Shown here piece after piece: positions 44,309 to 51,396 of a stretch of DNA of 51,396 nt. A program made the translations under genes and the position numbers. Numbering within the stretch: the first letter of the stretch is position 1; every line of letters starts with the position of its first letter. The stretch is from Candidatus Bipolaricaulota bacterium (GTDB taxonomy: Bacteria > Bipolaricaulota > Bipolaricaulia > RBG-16-55-9 > DRXL01). The notes beneath the pieces were generated by a model. It was not told the origin of the DNA and did not search any database. It was given only the letters and a program-made list of their open reading frames with translations. Where the stretch lies: positions 1 to 51,396 of the forward strand of contig JANXAU010000031.1 of assembly GCA_025061735.1 (NCBI GenBank), in the 5' to 3' direction.

Positions 44309-44635
44309 CTAGCGCAGGTGCGGCTCGATCTTGCTTAAGAGCTTGCTCTTGCTCATGTAGCCGATCCAGCGTTCGACTTCGCGGCCGTTTTTAAAGAGGA
44401 TGAGGGTGGGGATGCTCTGGACGCCGTATTGGAGGGCGATCTCTTGGTTTTGGTCTACGTCGAGCTTAGCGACTTTGAGGCGTCCGGCCAGCTCGTGGGC
44501 GATCTCTTCGATGATGGGGGCGATGGCGCGGCAGGGTCCGCACCAATCGGCGTAGAAGTCGACGAGGGTGGGTTGGGCGGACTGCAGGACTTCGCTGGAG
44601 AAGTTTCGATCTGACAGATAGAGCAAGTTGGCCAT
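44309..44635 (-). CDS. trxA: Thioredoxin
   Basis: A 108-residue thioredoxin with the active site DFYADWCGPCRAIAP and the cis-proline loop YGVQSIPTLILFKNG. It reduces protein disulphides with thioredoxin reductase. It has its own consensus promoter and ribosome-binding site AAAGGAG. Confidence 0.96.
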   Translation of the reverse strand: MANLLYLSDRNFSSEVLQSAQPTLVDFYADWCGPCRAIAPIIEEIAHELAGRLKVAKLDVDQNQEIALQYGVQSIPTLILFKNGREVERWIGYMSKSKLLSKIEPHLR

Positions 44636-44671
44636 AGGAGGACTCCTTTATCGTACTCTTAGCTGAGAACC

Positions 44672-44700
44672 TTTATACTGAGTGAGCGGCAGCCTGTCAA
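44672..44700 (-). promoter_or_regulatory. Promoter of thioredoxin
   Basis: TTGACA (44695-44700), a 17-nt spacer and TATAAA (44672-44677) on the minus strand. The -35 box lies 6 nt from the trailing end of the CRISPR array, which is transcribed in the same direction, so array transcripts may run into this unit. Confidence 0.8.
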
Positions 44701-44706
44701 GCCAAC

Positions 44707-46958
44707 CCGACAATACCACACTGGTTCAATTAAAAGGTTTTCCGCGCGGCACGCTAGACAAAGACTGTTTCTAGTTTCAATACCACACTGGTTCAATTAA
44801 AAGCGGAAGCCTGGCCGCTGGCCCGTGTCCACATAGATCGACGTTTCAATACCACACTGGTTCAATTAAAAGACTACCTCCCGCCCCTCGTAGCCGCCTT
44901 GCAGGGGCTAGGTTTCAATACCACACTGGTTCAATTAAAAGGCGGTTCTTTCAGGCGCTTTTGAGCGCCCTTCTCACGTTTCAATACCACACTGGTTCAA
45001 TTAAAAGGATTGCGTCAGCCCCGCCTGACGGAGAACTTCTACAATGTTTCAATACCACACTGGTTCAATTAAAAGGCGACCGGCCGTTTACGTAAATGAC
45101 GACATATGCTGTCGCGTTTCAATACCACACTGGTTCAATTAAAAGGAGATACTCCTTCCGCTCTTCATGACGATAAACGATCCGCGTTTCAATACCACAC
45201 TGGTTCAATTAAAAGCGTAGAGTTTAGATTTCCAAGAGGCACCCTAGATGTTTCAATACCACACTGGTTCAATTAAAAGACATTCTCTGCATAGCCAAGC
45301 GTTTGCGTACTCGTCAGTTTCAATACCACACTGGTTCAATTAAAAGGTTAATGACCCACTTAATTACTTCGCCGGTATATTTGAGTTTCAATACCACACT
45401 GGTTCAATTAAAAGTTGAGGGCGGCCCATTGTACGTCTCGACGGAGAGGAGTTTCAATACCACACTGGTTCAATTAAAAGAGCGAACTGATGTTGCGCAC
45501 CATATCAACACCAACAGGTTTCAATACCACACTGGTTCAATTAAAAGGTTATTGGTGGGGAGTCTCATTGTGGCGCACAGAAGTTTCAATACCACACTGG
45601 TTCAATTAAAAGTTCAGGTTCATCATCGTCTCGATCTGCTCTCTCTCGTGCTGTTTCAATACCACACTGGTTCAATTAAAAGTTCCCATGACTGATCAAC
45701 TCCGTTTGTATTTTTAGTTTGTTTCAATACCACACTGGTTCAATTAAAAGCTCTGGCAAGAGCACGCTGGCTCGTGTTCTGTTTTTGGTTTCAATACCAC
45801 ACTGGTTCAATTAAAAGTGGTTCGTCTGGTGGCACTGGTGGGTCTGGTTCGTCGTTTCAATACCACACTGGTTCAATTAAAAGAAGGGCGGCCGAGGCTA
45901 GGGGCTAAGATTGAAGTCCGTTTCAATACCACACTGGTTCAATTAAAAGTTAAAATACGACTGGTAGATCAACCAGACCAATTGTATGTTTCAATACCAC
46001 ACTGGTTCAATTAAAAGGAACCGCTCCCCAAAACTTCAATCTTATCCCCCAACTTGTTTCAATACCACACTGGTTCAATTAAAAGACGCCTTCGCTTGCT
46101 CCCAGTAAAACTTCACCTTTTCAGTTTCAATACCACACTGGTTCAATTAAAAGACTTTTACGTTGACAACAATCTGGGACAACCATCTCAGTTTCAATAC
46201 CACACTGGTTCAATTAAAAGTCATCATGCGGTAATACGCCGATGACACAGACTTGTTTCAATACCACACTGGTTCAATTAAAAGTTGGAGAGATGATCGC
46301 TGCCTTGTATGCCAAGACCAAGTTTCAATACCACACTGGTTCAATTAAAAGAAGATTGTCGGCGAAGAGCAAGCCAGGATGTTGGAATGTTTCAATACCA
46401 CACTGGTTCAATTAAAAGTCGCGGCATCTGCTCGGTGGGGGAAGTGGGGATGTGTCCGTTTCAATACCACACTGGTTCAATTAAAAGGTTTGTGTTTTTA
46501 ATATCTCTGGTTACAACGTTGAGGTCGTTTCAATACCACACTGGTTCAATTAAAAGGAAGCAGAAGCCTTTATGAAGACGTTCATCTCCAAAGTTTCAAT
46601 ACCACACTGGTTCAATTAAAAGATTCTCCCCCGCAAGGGTAAGCGTTCGCTCAGAAGTTTCAATACCACACTGGTTCAATTAAAAGAGCTCTAACAGTGT
46701 CTTTAGGTCTATCTCCTTACGTGGAGTTTCAATACCACACTGGTTCAATTAAAAGGTGGGGCACACGGCGGGCGGGGTAGCGAGGTCGGTGTTTCAATAC
46801 CACACTGGTTCAATTAAAAGGTACTCGGTGCAGGGAGGCCCCGTGCGACCCCACGCTGTTTCAATACCACACTGGTTCAATTAAAAGAAGTTGTTGCGGG
46901 TGGGCGGCTCTGCGGCGATCTTGTGATTGTTTCAATACCACACTGGTTCAATTAAAAG
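44707..46958 (-). CRISPR. CRISPR array, 34 repeats and 33 spacers
   Basis: A 30-nt repeat beginning GTTTCAATACCACAC and ending TGGTTCAATTAAAAG on the plus strand occurs 33 times without visible change, plus a degenerate copy at the left end (44707-44736) whose first four bases are replaced. By hand count there are 33 spacers of 34-41 nt. Read on the minus strand, the repeat ends ATTGAAAC, the usual 8-nt 5' handle of mature crRNA, and the degenerate copy is then the trailer-end repeat. Both signs give leftward transcription from a leader at the right, beside the cas genes. Spacers show no similarity to each other that I can see. Open frames running through the array are artefacts of the repeat. 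Confidence 0.98.
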
Positions 46959-47250
46959 GCGAGGGGTTTCGACGGCTTATGGGCCTTGGGTTGAAGGCGG
47001 GGAAAACCTCATCAGGCTTGCGCTGCCGCTGCCTTCCCCCTCCCCTCCCCCAAGGCCCTCTACCCCTCCCCCTCGTCGTCGCGCCCCGCTGGTGCATCCG
47101 AGCCGGGACCTCGACGACGTTGGAGATCTGCCCCTTACCATCAGGACTCTTCACTTGTCAAAGACCCCCGCCGCTCCCGTCGGCGCAACGCCTCACGCCC
47201 GCATTATACCCCCCTCGACGACCACAAGTCAAGAGCTTCTCCCACACCCG
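46959..47250 (-). other. CRISPR leader region
   Basis: The 376-nt stretch between the last repeat and cas6 has no gene. From the minus-strand promoter (47203-47232) to the first repeat is about 238 nt. The stretch 47034-47073 is nearly pure C/T on the plus strand, so the leader RNA and one DNA strand carry six runs of three to five G separated by one to four bases, a G-quadruplex-type sequence. The leader would also hold the signals for spacer insertion, which I cannot identify. Confidence 0.7.
47203..47232 (-). promoter_or_regulatory. CRISPR array promoter
   Basis: TTGACT (47227-47232), an 18-nt spacer and TATAAT (47203-47208) on the minus strand, pointing into the leader and array. Confidence 0.8.
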
Positions 47251-47279
47251 TTGACAAAACACTCCAAACATGATATAAC
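47251..47279 (+). promoter_or_regulatory. Promoter of the cas operon
   Basis: TTGACA (47251-47256), a 17-nt spacer and TATAAC (47274-47279) with an upstream TG giving an extended -10. Its -35 box is 18 nt from that of the divergent array promoter, so one regulator could act on both. The cas6 start follows a purine-rich ribosome-binding site, GGAGGAGGGGG. Confidence 0.8.
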
Positions 47280-47334
47280 ATAAAGAGTTTAAGACAGCCC
47301 CCCCTAACATAACACCAAGAGGAGGAGGGGGCCT

Positions 47335-48093
47335 ATGAGAATCATTCTTACACTCACGCCAGGTCAAGTCCCCTGCACCATCCCCTTCTCCTATGCCCAC
47401 GCCCTCACGGCTGTCGTCTATAGCTTTTTAGATCGCTCTTCTCACGACTACGCGCGCTTCTTGCACGACGAGGGGTATCGCCTGGGAGCGAAGCGCTTCA
47501 AGCTCTTCACCTTCTCGCAACTGCTGATCCCGCAGCGTCAAATCACCCCGGAGGGCCTCGTCTGCCTCTCGGAGCAGATCGCTTGGCAGATCTCGTCTCC
47601 GGTCGCTGAGTTTGTGGAGCATCTGGCCGCGGGGCTGTTGCAGCTGGGGCAGATGCGCCTAGGCGAGCACCGATTCTTCATCCAGCGCGTGCAGGTCGCC
47701 CCACGGCCAATCTTTTCCGAAGAGATGCGCTTGCGCTGCCTCTCGCCGATGGTGGCGTCGCTGCCGCAAGCGGGCAAGCGGACGGCGTACTATGCGCGTG
47801 CGGACGATCCGCGGCTGTCGGAGGCGCTGCGTCAGAACCTGCTCAAGAAGTTCTGGCTGGTGCATGGGCGCGCGCCGGGGTCGAGTGAGCTGACCGTCGA
47901 GTTTGACCGGGAGTATCTGAAGCGCAAGGGGGAGGAGGTCTATCGGCTTGTCAACTACAAGGGGACGCAGATTAAAGCGATTTTAGCTCCGCTGCTCGTG
48001 CGGGGCAGTCCGGAGCTGATCGAGATGGGATATGAAGCGGGCTTTGGCGAGAAGAACAGTATGGGCTTTGGCATGGTGGAGGGTATATCATGA
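47335..48093 (+). CDS. cas6: Cas6 endoribonuclease (first copy)
   Basis: A 252-residue RAMP protein that cuts precursor crRNA within the repeat. Seen: N-terminal RIILTLTP strand, Tyr29, FLHDEGY with His44 and nearby Lys53/Lys56, in the places of the Pyrococcus Cas6 catalytic residues, FKLFTFSQL, and the C-terminal glycine-rich loop GFGEKNSMGFGMVEG. Codon use is GC-rich like the rest of the chromosome, unlike the following cas genes. Its stop overlaps the next start (ATGA). Confidence 0.93.
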   Translation: MRIILTLTPGQVPCTIPFSYAHALTAVVYSFLDRSSHDYARFLHDEGYRLGAKRFKLFTFSQLLIPQRQITPEGLVCLSEQIAWQISSPVAEFVEHLAAGLLQLGQMRLGEHRFFIQRVQVAPRPIFSEEMRLRCLSPMVASLPQAGKRTAYYARADDPRLSEALRQNLLKKFWLVHGRAPGSSELTVEFDREYLKRKGEEVYRLVNYKGTQIKAILAPLLVRGSPELIEMGYEAGFGEKNSMGFGMVEGIS

Positions 48094-48818
48094 GAGTAAC
48101 GGCTTCATACTCTTTAAATGATCAATACTTGCCGTTGGACTACCGCAGCGGCTTTGCGGCACTACTCAAGGAATCATTAAAGGACGTTAATGAGTATCTC
48201 TTCATGCGATACTATGCAAAACCGCACGTTCTAAAACCCTTTACTTTTTCTGTCTATTTTCCCGAGCTTGCTGGTGGAGAAGGAGATCGCTTGAACGTCG
48301 GCACTAAAGCCGTGCTCCATTTTTCAACTTCATCCCATGAGCTTGGGGCCTCTATCTACAATGGATTAAGACAACGTGACTCGTTCCCACTGTTTGAAAA
48401 TAGATTGCAGCTTTCGCATATTCACTTGCAACCGTTGATCGCTATACGTCAAGAGTCAGCAATATTTAAGTCTATGGCTCCCATTTTAGTCAATAACAAG
48501 GGGAATGCTGATTGGTATCTCTTACCGGGTGATGATGGCTTTGAAGAGGGCTTGAGTTTTGCGGTTAACGAAATTATCCGTTCCTTCCTAGGCGGCGTAG
48601 ATGCACGTGTTAAGTTCAATCCCATCCGTATCCATCGCAAGGTGGTACGTCACTATAACATGAACATGCAAGGATTCACTGGGATTTTTGAGTTGCGTGG
48701 GCGATCAGATGTGCTCAATCTGATCTATCAAGTAGGCTTGGGCGTCCGTCGCAGTCAGGGATTTGGTATGCTGGAGCTCGTAAAGCAAGGATCCATATCT
48801 GAGCCAATAGCAGGATAA
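48090..48818 (+). CDS. Second Cas6-like RAMP protein
   Basis: A 242-residue protein with general Cas6 architecture: LKPFTFSVYFPEL near residue 50, a second ferredoxin-like half and a C-terminal glycine-rich loop GLGVRRSQGFGMLELV. The FLHDxGY motif of the first copy is missing; His46 in YYAKPHVLKPF could serve instead. It is AT-richer than the first copy and similar to the cas genes that follow. Two Cas6 types side by side suggest one is the native partner of this type I-B operon and the other was added, or one is non-catalytic. Family membership rests on motif reading only. Confidence 0.75.
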   Translation: MRVTASYSLNDQYLPLDYRSGFAALLKESLKDVNEYLFMRYYAKPHVLKPFTFSVYFPELAGGEGDRLNVGTKAVLHFSTSSHELGASIYNGLRQRDSFPLFENRLQLSHIHLQPLIAIRQESAIFKSMAPILVNNKGNADWYLLPGDDGFEEGLSFAVNEIIRSFLGGVDARVKFNPIRIHRKVVRHYNMNMQGFTGIFELRGRSDVLNLIYQVGLGVRRSQGFGMLELVKQGSISEPIAG

Positions 48819-48828
48819 GGAGATTCCC

Positions 48829-49944
48829 GTGAGCGAGATTGTTCTATATCCCTCAAACTGGCTGTACAACGCAGGCGTGATTGGATTCCTTTATTCCTTA
48901 GAATTGGTTGAGAACAAGAGCTCCAAAATATACCTTTCTAACGAAGGTGTGTCAAGAATACCTTGTGATCTATTTATGGATCTAAATTGTGACTACAGAT
49001 ACTTTAGTCCTAATAAGATCGCATCAATCGTCGGTAATAACGTTTTATACAAAAACTTTCTGCAACCTAATCAGAAGGAGTTATTTAAATCCTTTGTGAG
49101 GTCGCTAAATCTTGTAACTTCAAGAAAAATTTGCAATTTATGCGGCAGTGGCAAATGGTTACCAGAAGACAAAATCGCCGACCTTAATCAACAAGATCCA
49201 GCTAGGAGAAACGACACTAAGTTTCTTTATCGAATCGAGAACTTTTCCATGATCCACAATTCGTTTTTAGGACCGTCGCTCAATGAGTTTACCAATGCAT
49301 TTTGGGGATTAAAGCAAAGTGCAACAGTCTGCCATCTCTGCTCTTTCTTGATAATCCATCACCATCTGGCTTTGACTTCTCTGTCCGATGACTCTGAAAT
49401 CTTTATTAACGCTCCGTCCTTCAAGGTGATGTGGTATCTGAACAAGTTCGCTCGTGAAGTCTTTGGCACATTCTCATCGGCAGAGGCGCGAACCAAGAGG
49501 GAGATCCTAGCGATGTCTGTGATCGAATATGCCACGAAGATCCAGACAACACTTGGTGTCTGGACAGGGATGAATATCGAGATCGTCAGCCGGCGTAGAA
49601 GTGAGATCGAATTCTTTAGCTTGCCCTATGAGGTCATTCAGCTTCTCGCAGATCGAAGAATCGCTTCGCTCCTCAGCCAGATCGGAGAGTTTGCTGTCTT
49701 GAACTTGGTTCTTGCTCAAGATTTTTCTCGCCTGATGGAGTTGGGTTATCGCCTCTTGCGCATTGGACTGAAGCCCTATGGAGAGCGGGGAGATTCCGAA
49801 AATAGATTCGTGAACGACATCTTAAAGCTGGACAAAAATCGCCGAGATCCTCAGCAAGCGGCGGAGCAGATTTTCCAACTCTGCGCTCTCATTGAAGAGA
49901 AGCGTAAAAGGAGGTATACATATGAGCACGCCAGTTTCATCTAA
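48829..49944 (+). CDS. cst1: Type I-B Cas8 (Cst1, CXXC-CXXC family)
   Basis: A 371-residue protein in the position of the large Cascade subunit. It starts with SEIVLYPSNWLYNAGVIGFLY and has two zinc-type pairs, CNLC (102-105) and CHLC (168-171), that define the CXXC-CXXC Cst1 group of the Tneap subtype. The GTG start follows AAGGAG by 6 nt. It would recognise the PAM and recruit Cas3. It ends within the next gene (23-nt overlap); the helical C-terminal part found in longer Cas8b proteins appears instead as that separate gene. Confidence 0.85.
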   Translation: MSEIVLYPSNWLYNAGVIGFLYSLELVENKSSKIYLSNEGVSRIPCDLFMDLNCDYRYFSPNKIASIVGNNVLYKNFLQPNQKELFKSFVRSLNLVTSRKICNLCGSGKWLPEDKIADLNQQDPARRNDTKFLYRIENFSMIHNSFLGPSLNEFTNAFWGLKQSATVCHLCSFLIIHHHLALTSLSDDSEIFINAPSFKVMWYLNKFAREVFGTFSSAEARTKREILAMSVIEYATKIQTTLGVWTGMNIEIVSRRRSEIEFFSLPYEVIQLLADRRIASLLSQIGEFAVLNLVLAQDFSRLMELGYRLLRIGLKPYGERGDSENRFVNDILKLDKNRRDPQQAAEQIFQLCALIEEKRKRRYTYEHASFI

Positions 49945-50434
49945 AATAAGCCTGGAAGAAAAGCTCAATCAGCTTGAGGAGCAATTGAAAAATGGTGATC
50001 CTGATTTCGAACAATTTCGCCAGGCTCACCAAGAGCTGAAAGGATTGGGTCGCAGACTTCAGGAACTTCTCCAGTGGGCTACGGAACAGCATCGAGATGA
50101 CAAGAAGTTTGAGAGCCTATATCGTCAAGTGGCTGGCTGGAACGCTTCGACACTTATGGAGAGTTTGAAGAGGACGGGGTTTGCTCTTAAGCAGGATAGC
50201 GACCTTAAAGATGCTTTTGATCGTCAGGGGTATCGGATATTGGAACTGGTGCGGGCGGGAAAACGAGATGAAGCTTTTCATGCTATCTTACGCATCTTCG
50301 TCTCGGCCAAGAAAGAATTTCCGGCTCATCTCGTGGAAGCCTTTAAGCCGATCTACTCTGATGAACTCTTCAAGGTCTTTCTGTTTTCGTTCCTGAGCGG
50401 CATCCTAGGACAAGAGCGGGAGACAGAGCAATAA
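49922..50434 (+). CDS. Small helical cas-operon protein, candidate Cas11-type small subunit
   Basis: A 170-residue, wholly alpha-helical, charged protein without recognisable catalytic motifs. A strong ribosome-binding site (AAAGGAGG, then 7 nt to ATG) lies inside the end of the Cas8 gene. Type I-B effector complexes need several copies of a small Cas11 subunit, often translated from an internal start within cas8b. Position between cas8 and cas7, size and helix content fit a Cas11 encoded by its own gene. This is inference; I do not recognise the sequence. Confidence 0.6.
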   Translation: MSTPVSSKISLEEKLNQLEEQLKNGDPDFEQFRQAHQELKGLGRRLQELLQWATEQHRDDKKFESLYRQVAGWNASTLMESLKRTGFALKQDSDLKDAFDRQGYRILELVRAGKRDEAFHAILRIFVSAKKEFPAHLVEAFKPIYSDELFKVFLFSFLSGILGQERETEQ

Positions 50435-50481
50435 CCAAGGAGGTCAGCATGATTGCTCAACAAATCAATAAGGAGGTAGCT

Positions 50482-51396
50482 ATGAGCAACATCAAGAACG
50501 TCACTGTCACCATCATCTTTGATGGTGCGGCGCTCAATCGTGATGAGAAGATCGGAGGTAACATTCTTTCGATCAAGAAGCTCAACATCAACGGTGAGGT
50601 GCGATCGTTCATCGGCAAACCGGCCATACGACACTACTTATACCAAACCCTTTACAGACAAGATCCACATACATGGAGCCCCGCACCTGTAGCCGAACGA
50701 GGGTCTGGAGATAGAAAAACGCTACAATTTGATCTTACTCGGGCAGATATCATCACTTGTCCAGAGCTAGATGTGTTTGGGTACATGTTTACGATTGAAG
50801 GTGAAAGATCGCTCACCCGCAAAGCCCCGTTGGGGATCACCAAGGCAATTTCCTTGTATTCTTATGAAGCCGATCTTGCCTTTTATGCAAACCATGACCT
50901 TGTCACGCGCAGAAGGAAGGAGGGATACATTGAGATTATGCCTGGTTTATACAACAAAGAAGAACACACTTCATTTTACAAACTAAGTTTCACTTTAGAC
51001 ACGTTCATTATCGGGCAAGATACATGGGTCATTGAACAAGAGCCCTCAATCGAAGAGGGCAGATTAAGTATTCAGATTTCAGATAGTGATAAAAAGTTGC
51101 TGGACGGAAGCCAAAATAATGGAACCGCCTGGAAGCTCCCGGATGGAGCTGGAACATTAAAGTGGGGGAAGATAAACGCTGAAAAATTTTTTCTCACCTT
51201 TACGGTTTCTGAGGATAAGAGGAAGGAAAGAATAAAAACCCTTCTTGAGGCCATCAAGAATGGCCTTTATGCCCAATCCAGCGGCGAGGCCAACACGATT
51301 GTTCCCCTCTTCTTGATCGCTGGAGCAGTGAAGGTGCCGTCTCCCGTGTTTCATTCTTACATAGACGTGAAAAAGGAAGATGGGCAATGGCAAGTC
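50482..51396 (+). CDS. cas7: Type I-B Cas7 (Cst2/DevR family), 3' end beyond window
   Basis: At least 305 residues of the crRNA-binding backbone subunit of Cascade. Seen: NVTVTIIFDGAALNRDEK at the start, GNILSIKKLNINGEVRSFIGKPAIRHYL, and near the window end NTIVPLFLIAGAVKVPSPVF. The frame is open to the last base. Two starts are equally well placed: ATG 50449 and ATG 50482, in frame, 33 nt apart, each 4-5 nt after an identical AAGGAGGT. I chose the second because the conserved domain begins right after it. Confidence 0.88.
   Translation, partial: MSNIKNVTVTIIFDGAALNRDEKIGGNILSIKKLNINGEVRSFIGKPAIRHYLYQTLYRQDPHTWSPAPVAERGSGDRKTLQFDLTRADIITCPELDVFGYMFTIEGERSLTRKAPLGITKAISLYSYEADLAFYANHDLVTRRRKEGYIEIMPGLYNKEEHTSFYKLSFTLDTFIIGQDTWVIEQEPSIEEGRLSIQISDSDKKLLDGSQNNGTAWKLPDGAGTLKWGKINAEKFFLTFTVSEDKRKERIKTLLEAIKNGLYAQSSGEANTIVPLFLIAGAVKVPSPVFHSYIDVKKEDGQWQV

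Noticed and set aside
44707-44736. Left-end degenerate repeat as a possible tracrRNA or regulatory anti-repeat
   Set aside because: Same orientation as the array and at its trailer end; type I-B needs no tracrRNA, so simple repeat decay is the better reading.
45303-46575. Frames of 60-130 codons through the repeat array, encoding a repeated FNTTLVQLK-like peptide
   Set aside because: They are a direct translation of the CRISPR repeat and its spacers.
46927-47400. Short frames on both strands in the CRISPR leader
   Set aside because: Proline- or glycine-rich translations of the C/T tract with no start signals; the region is explained by leader and promoters.

Overview
The window reads as chromosomal DNA of a deep-branching, probably thermophilic bacterium. 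The GC content is high, genes are tightly packed with many ATGA-type overlaps, and promoters are classical TTGACA-17-TATAAT. The order ffh-rpsP-khpA-trmD-(TM1570-type methyltransferase)-rplS-lepB recalls Thermotogae-like lineages. A proteasome-type ARC/Mpa ATPase outside an actinobacterial context and a 23S rRNA gene with its own promoter and no 16S gene beside it are also unusual. My best guess is an uncultured lineage such as Bipolaricaulota (OP1/Acetothermia), but this is inference from gene content, not from a database match.

Layout. 1-2144 is the 5' three quarters of a 23S rRNA on the minus strand. 2271-3881 holds rsfS and an LCP cell-wall gene. 4089-10050 is prkA, a yeaH/yhbH-type gene, spoVR and apbE. 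10110-14373 is the ffh/ribosomal protein/tRNA methylation/signal peptidase cluster, lacking rimM. 14432-16693 is a TPR protein and an M20 peptidase. 16677-24360 (minus) is the most striking region: one operon encoding a Rieske protein, a b6-type cytochrome b, a complete set of Rnf-like subunits (C, D, G, E, A, and a B subunit built from Nqr-type and Rnf-type modules), and a ferredoxin fused to a cytochrome b subunit IV. 24547-26871 is a divergent riboflavin operon. 26793-28511 is the ARC-like ATPase; then come a cold-shock gene, threonine synthase, a DinB-family protein and proC (all minus). 31531-38622 is a glycosyltransferase, rpiB, glyA, rho (with a leader ORF), an M23 endopeptidase, murA and hflX. 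38597-39598 is holB (minus). 39736-42588 is a large AT-richer adenine-methyltransferase/restriction gene. 42651-44635 is a WecA-like transferase, a SAM methyltransferase and thioredoxin. 44707-51396 is a 34-repeat CRISPR array and the start of a type I-B (Cst/Tneap) cas operon that runs off the window end.

How the parts fit. The Rieske/b6/Rnf operon needs FMN and riboflavin. It sits back to back with ribE-ribBA-ribH, and apbE, the enzyme family that attaches FMN to RnfD and RnfG, lies about 7 kb away. I infer one membrane machine linking quinol chemistry in a bc-type complex to Rnf-type ion-translocating redox chemistry through [2Fe-2S] domains; no cytochrome c or f and no NADH-FAD domain is encoded with it. 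The CRISPR array is transcribed leftward from a promoter that lies back to back with the rightward cas promoter, and the leader carries G-runs.

A genome-wide trait also shows: in several genes a good -10 box ends 7-9 nt before the start codon, with no ribosome-binding site, implying leaderless mRNAs.
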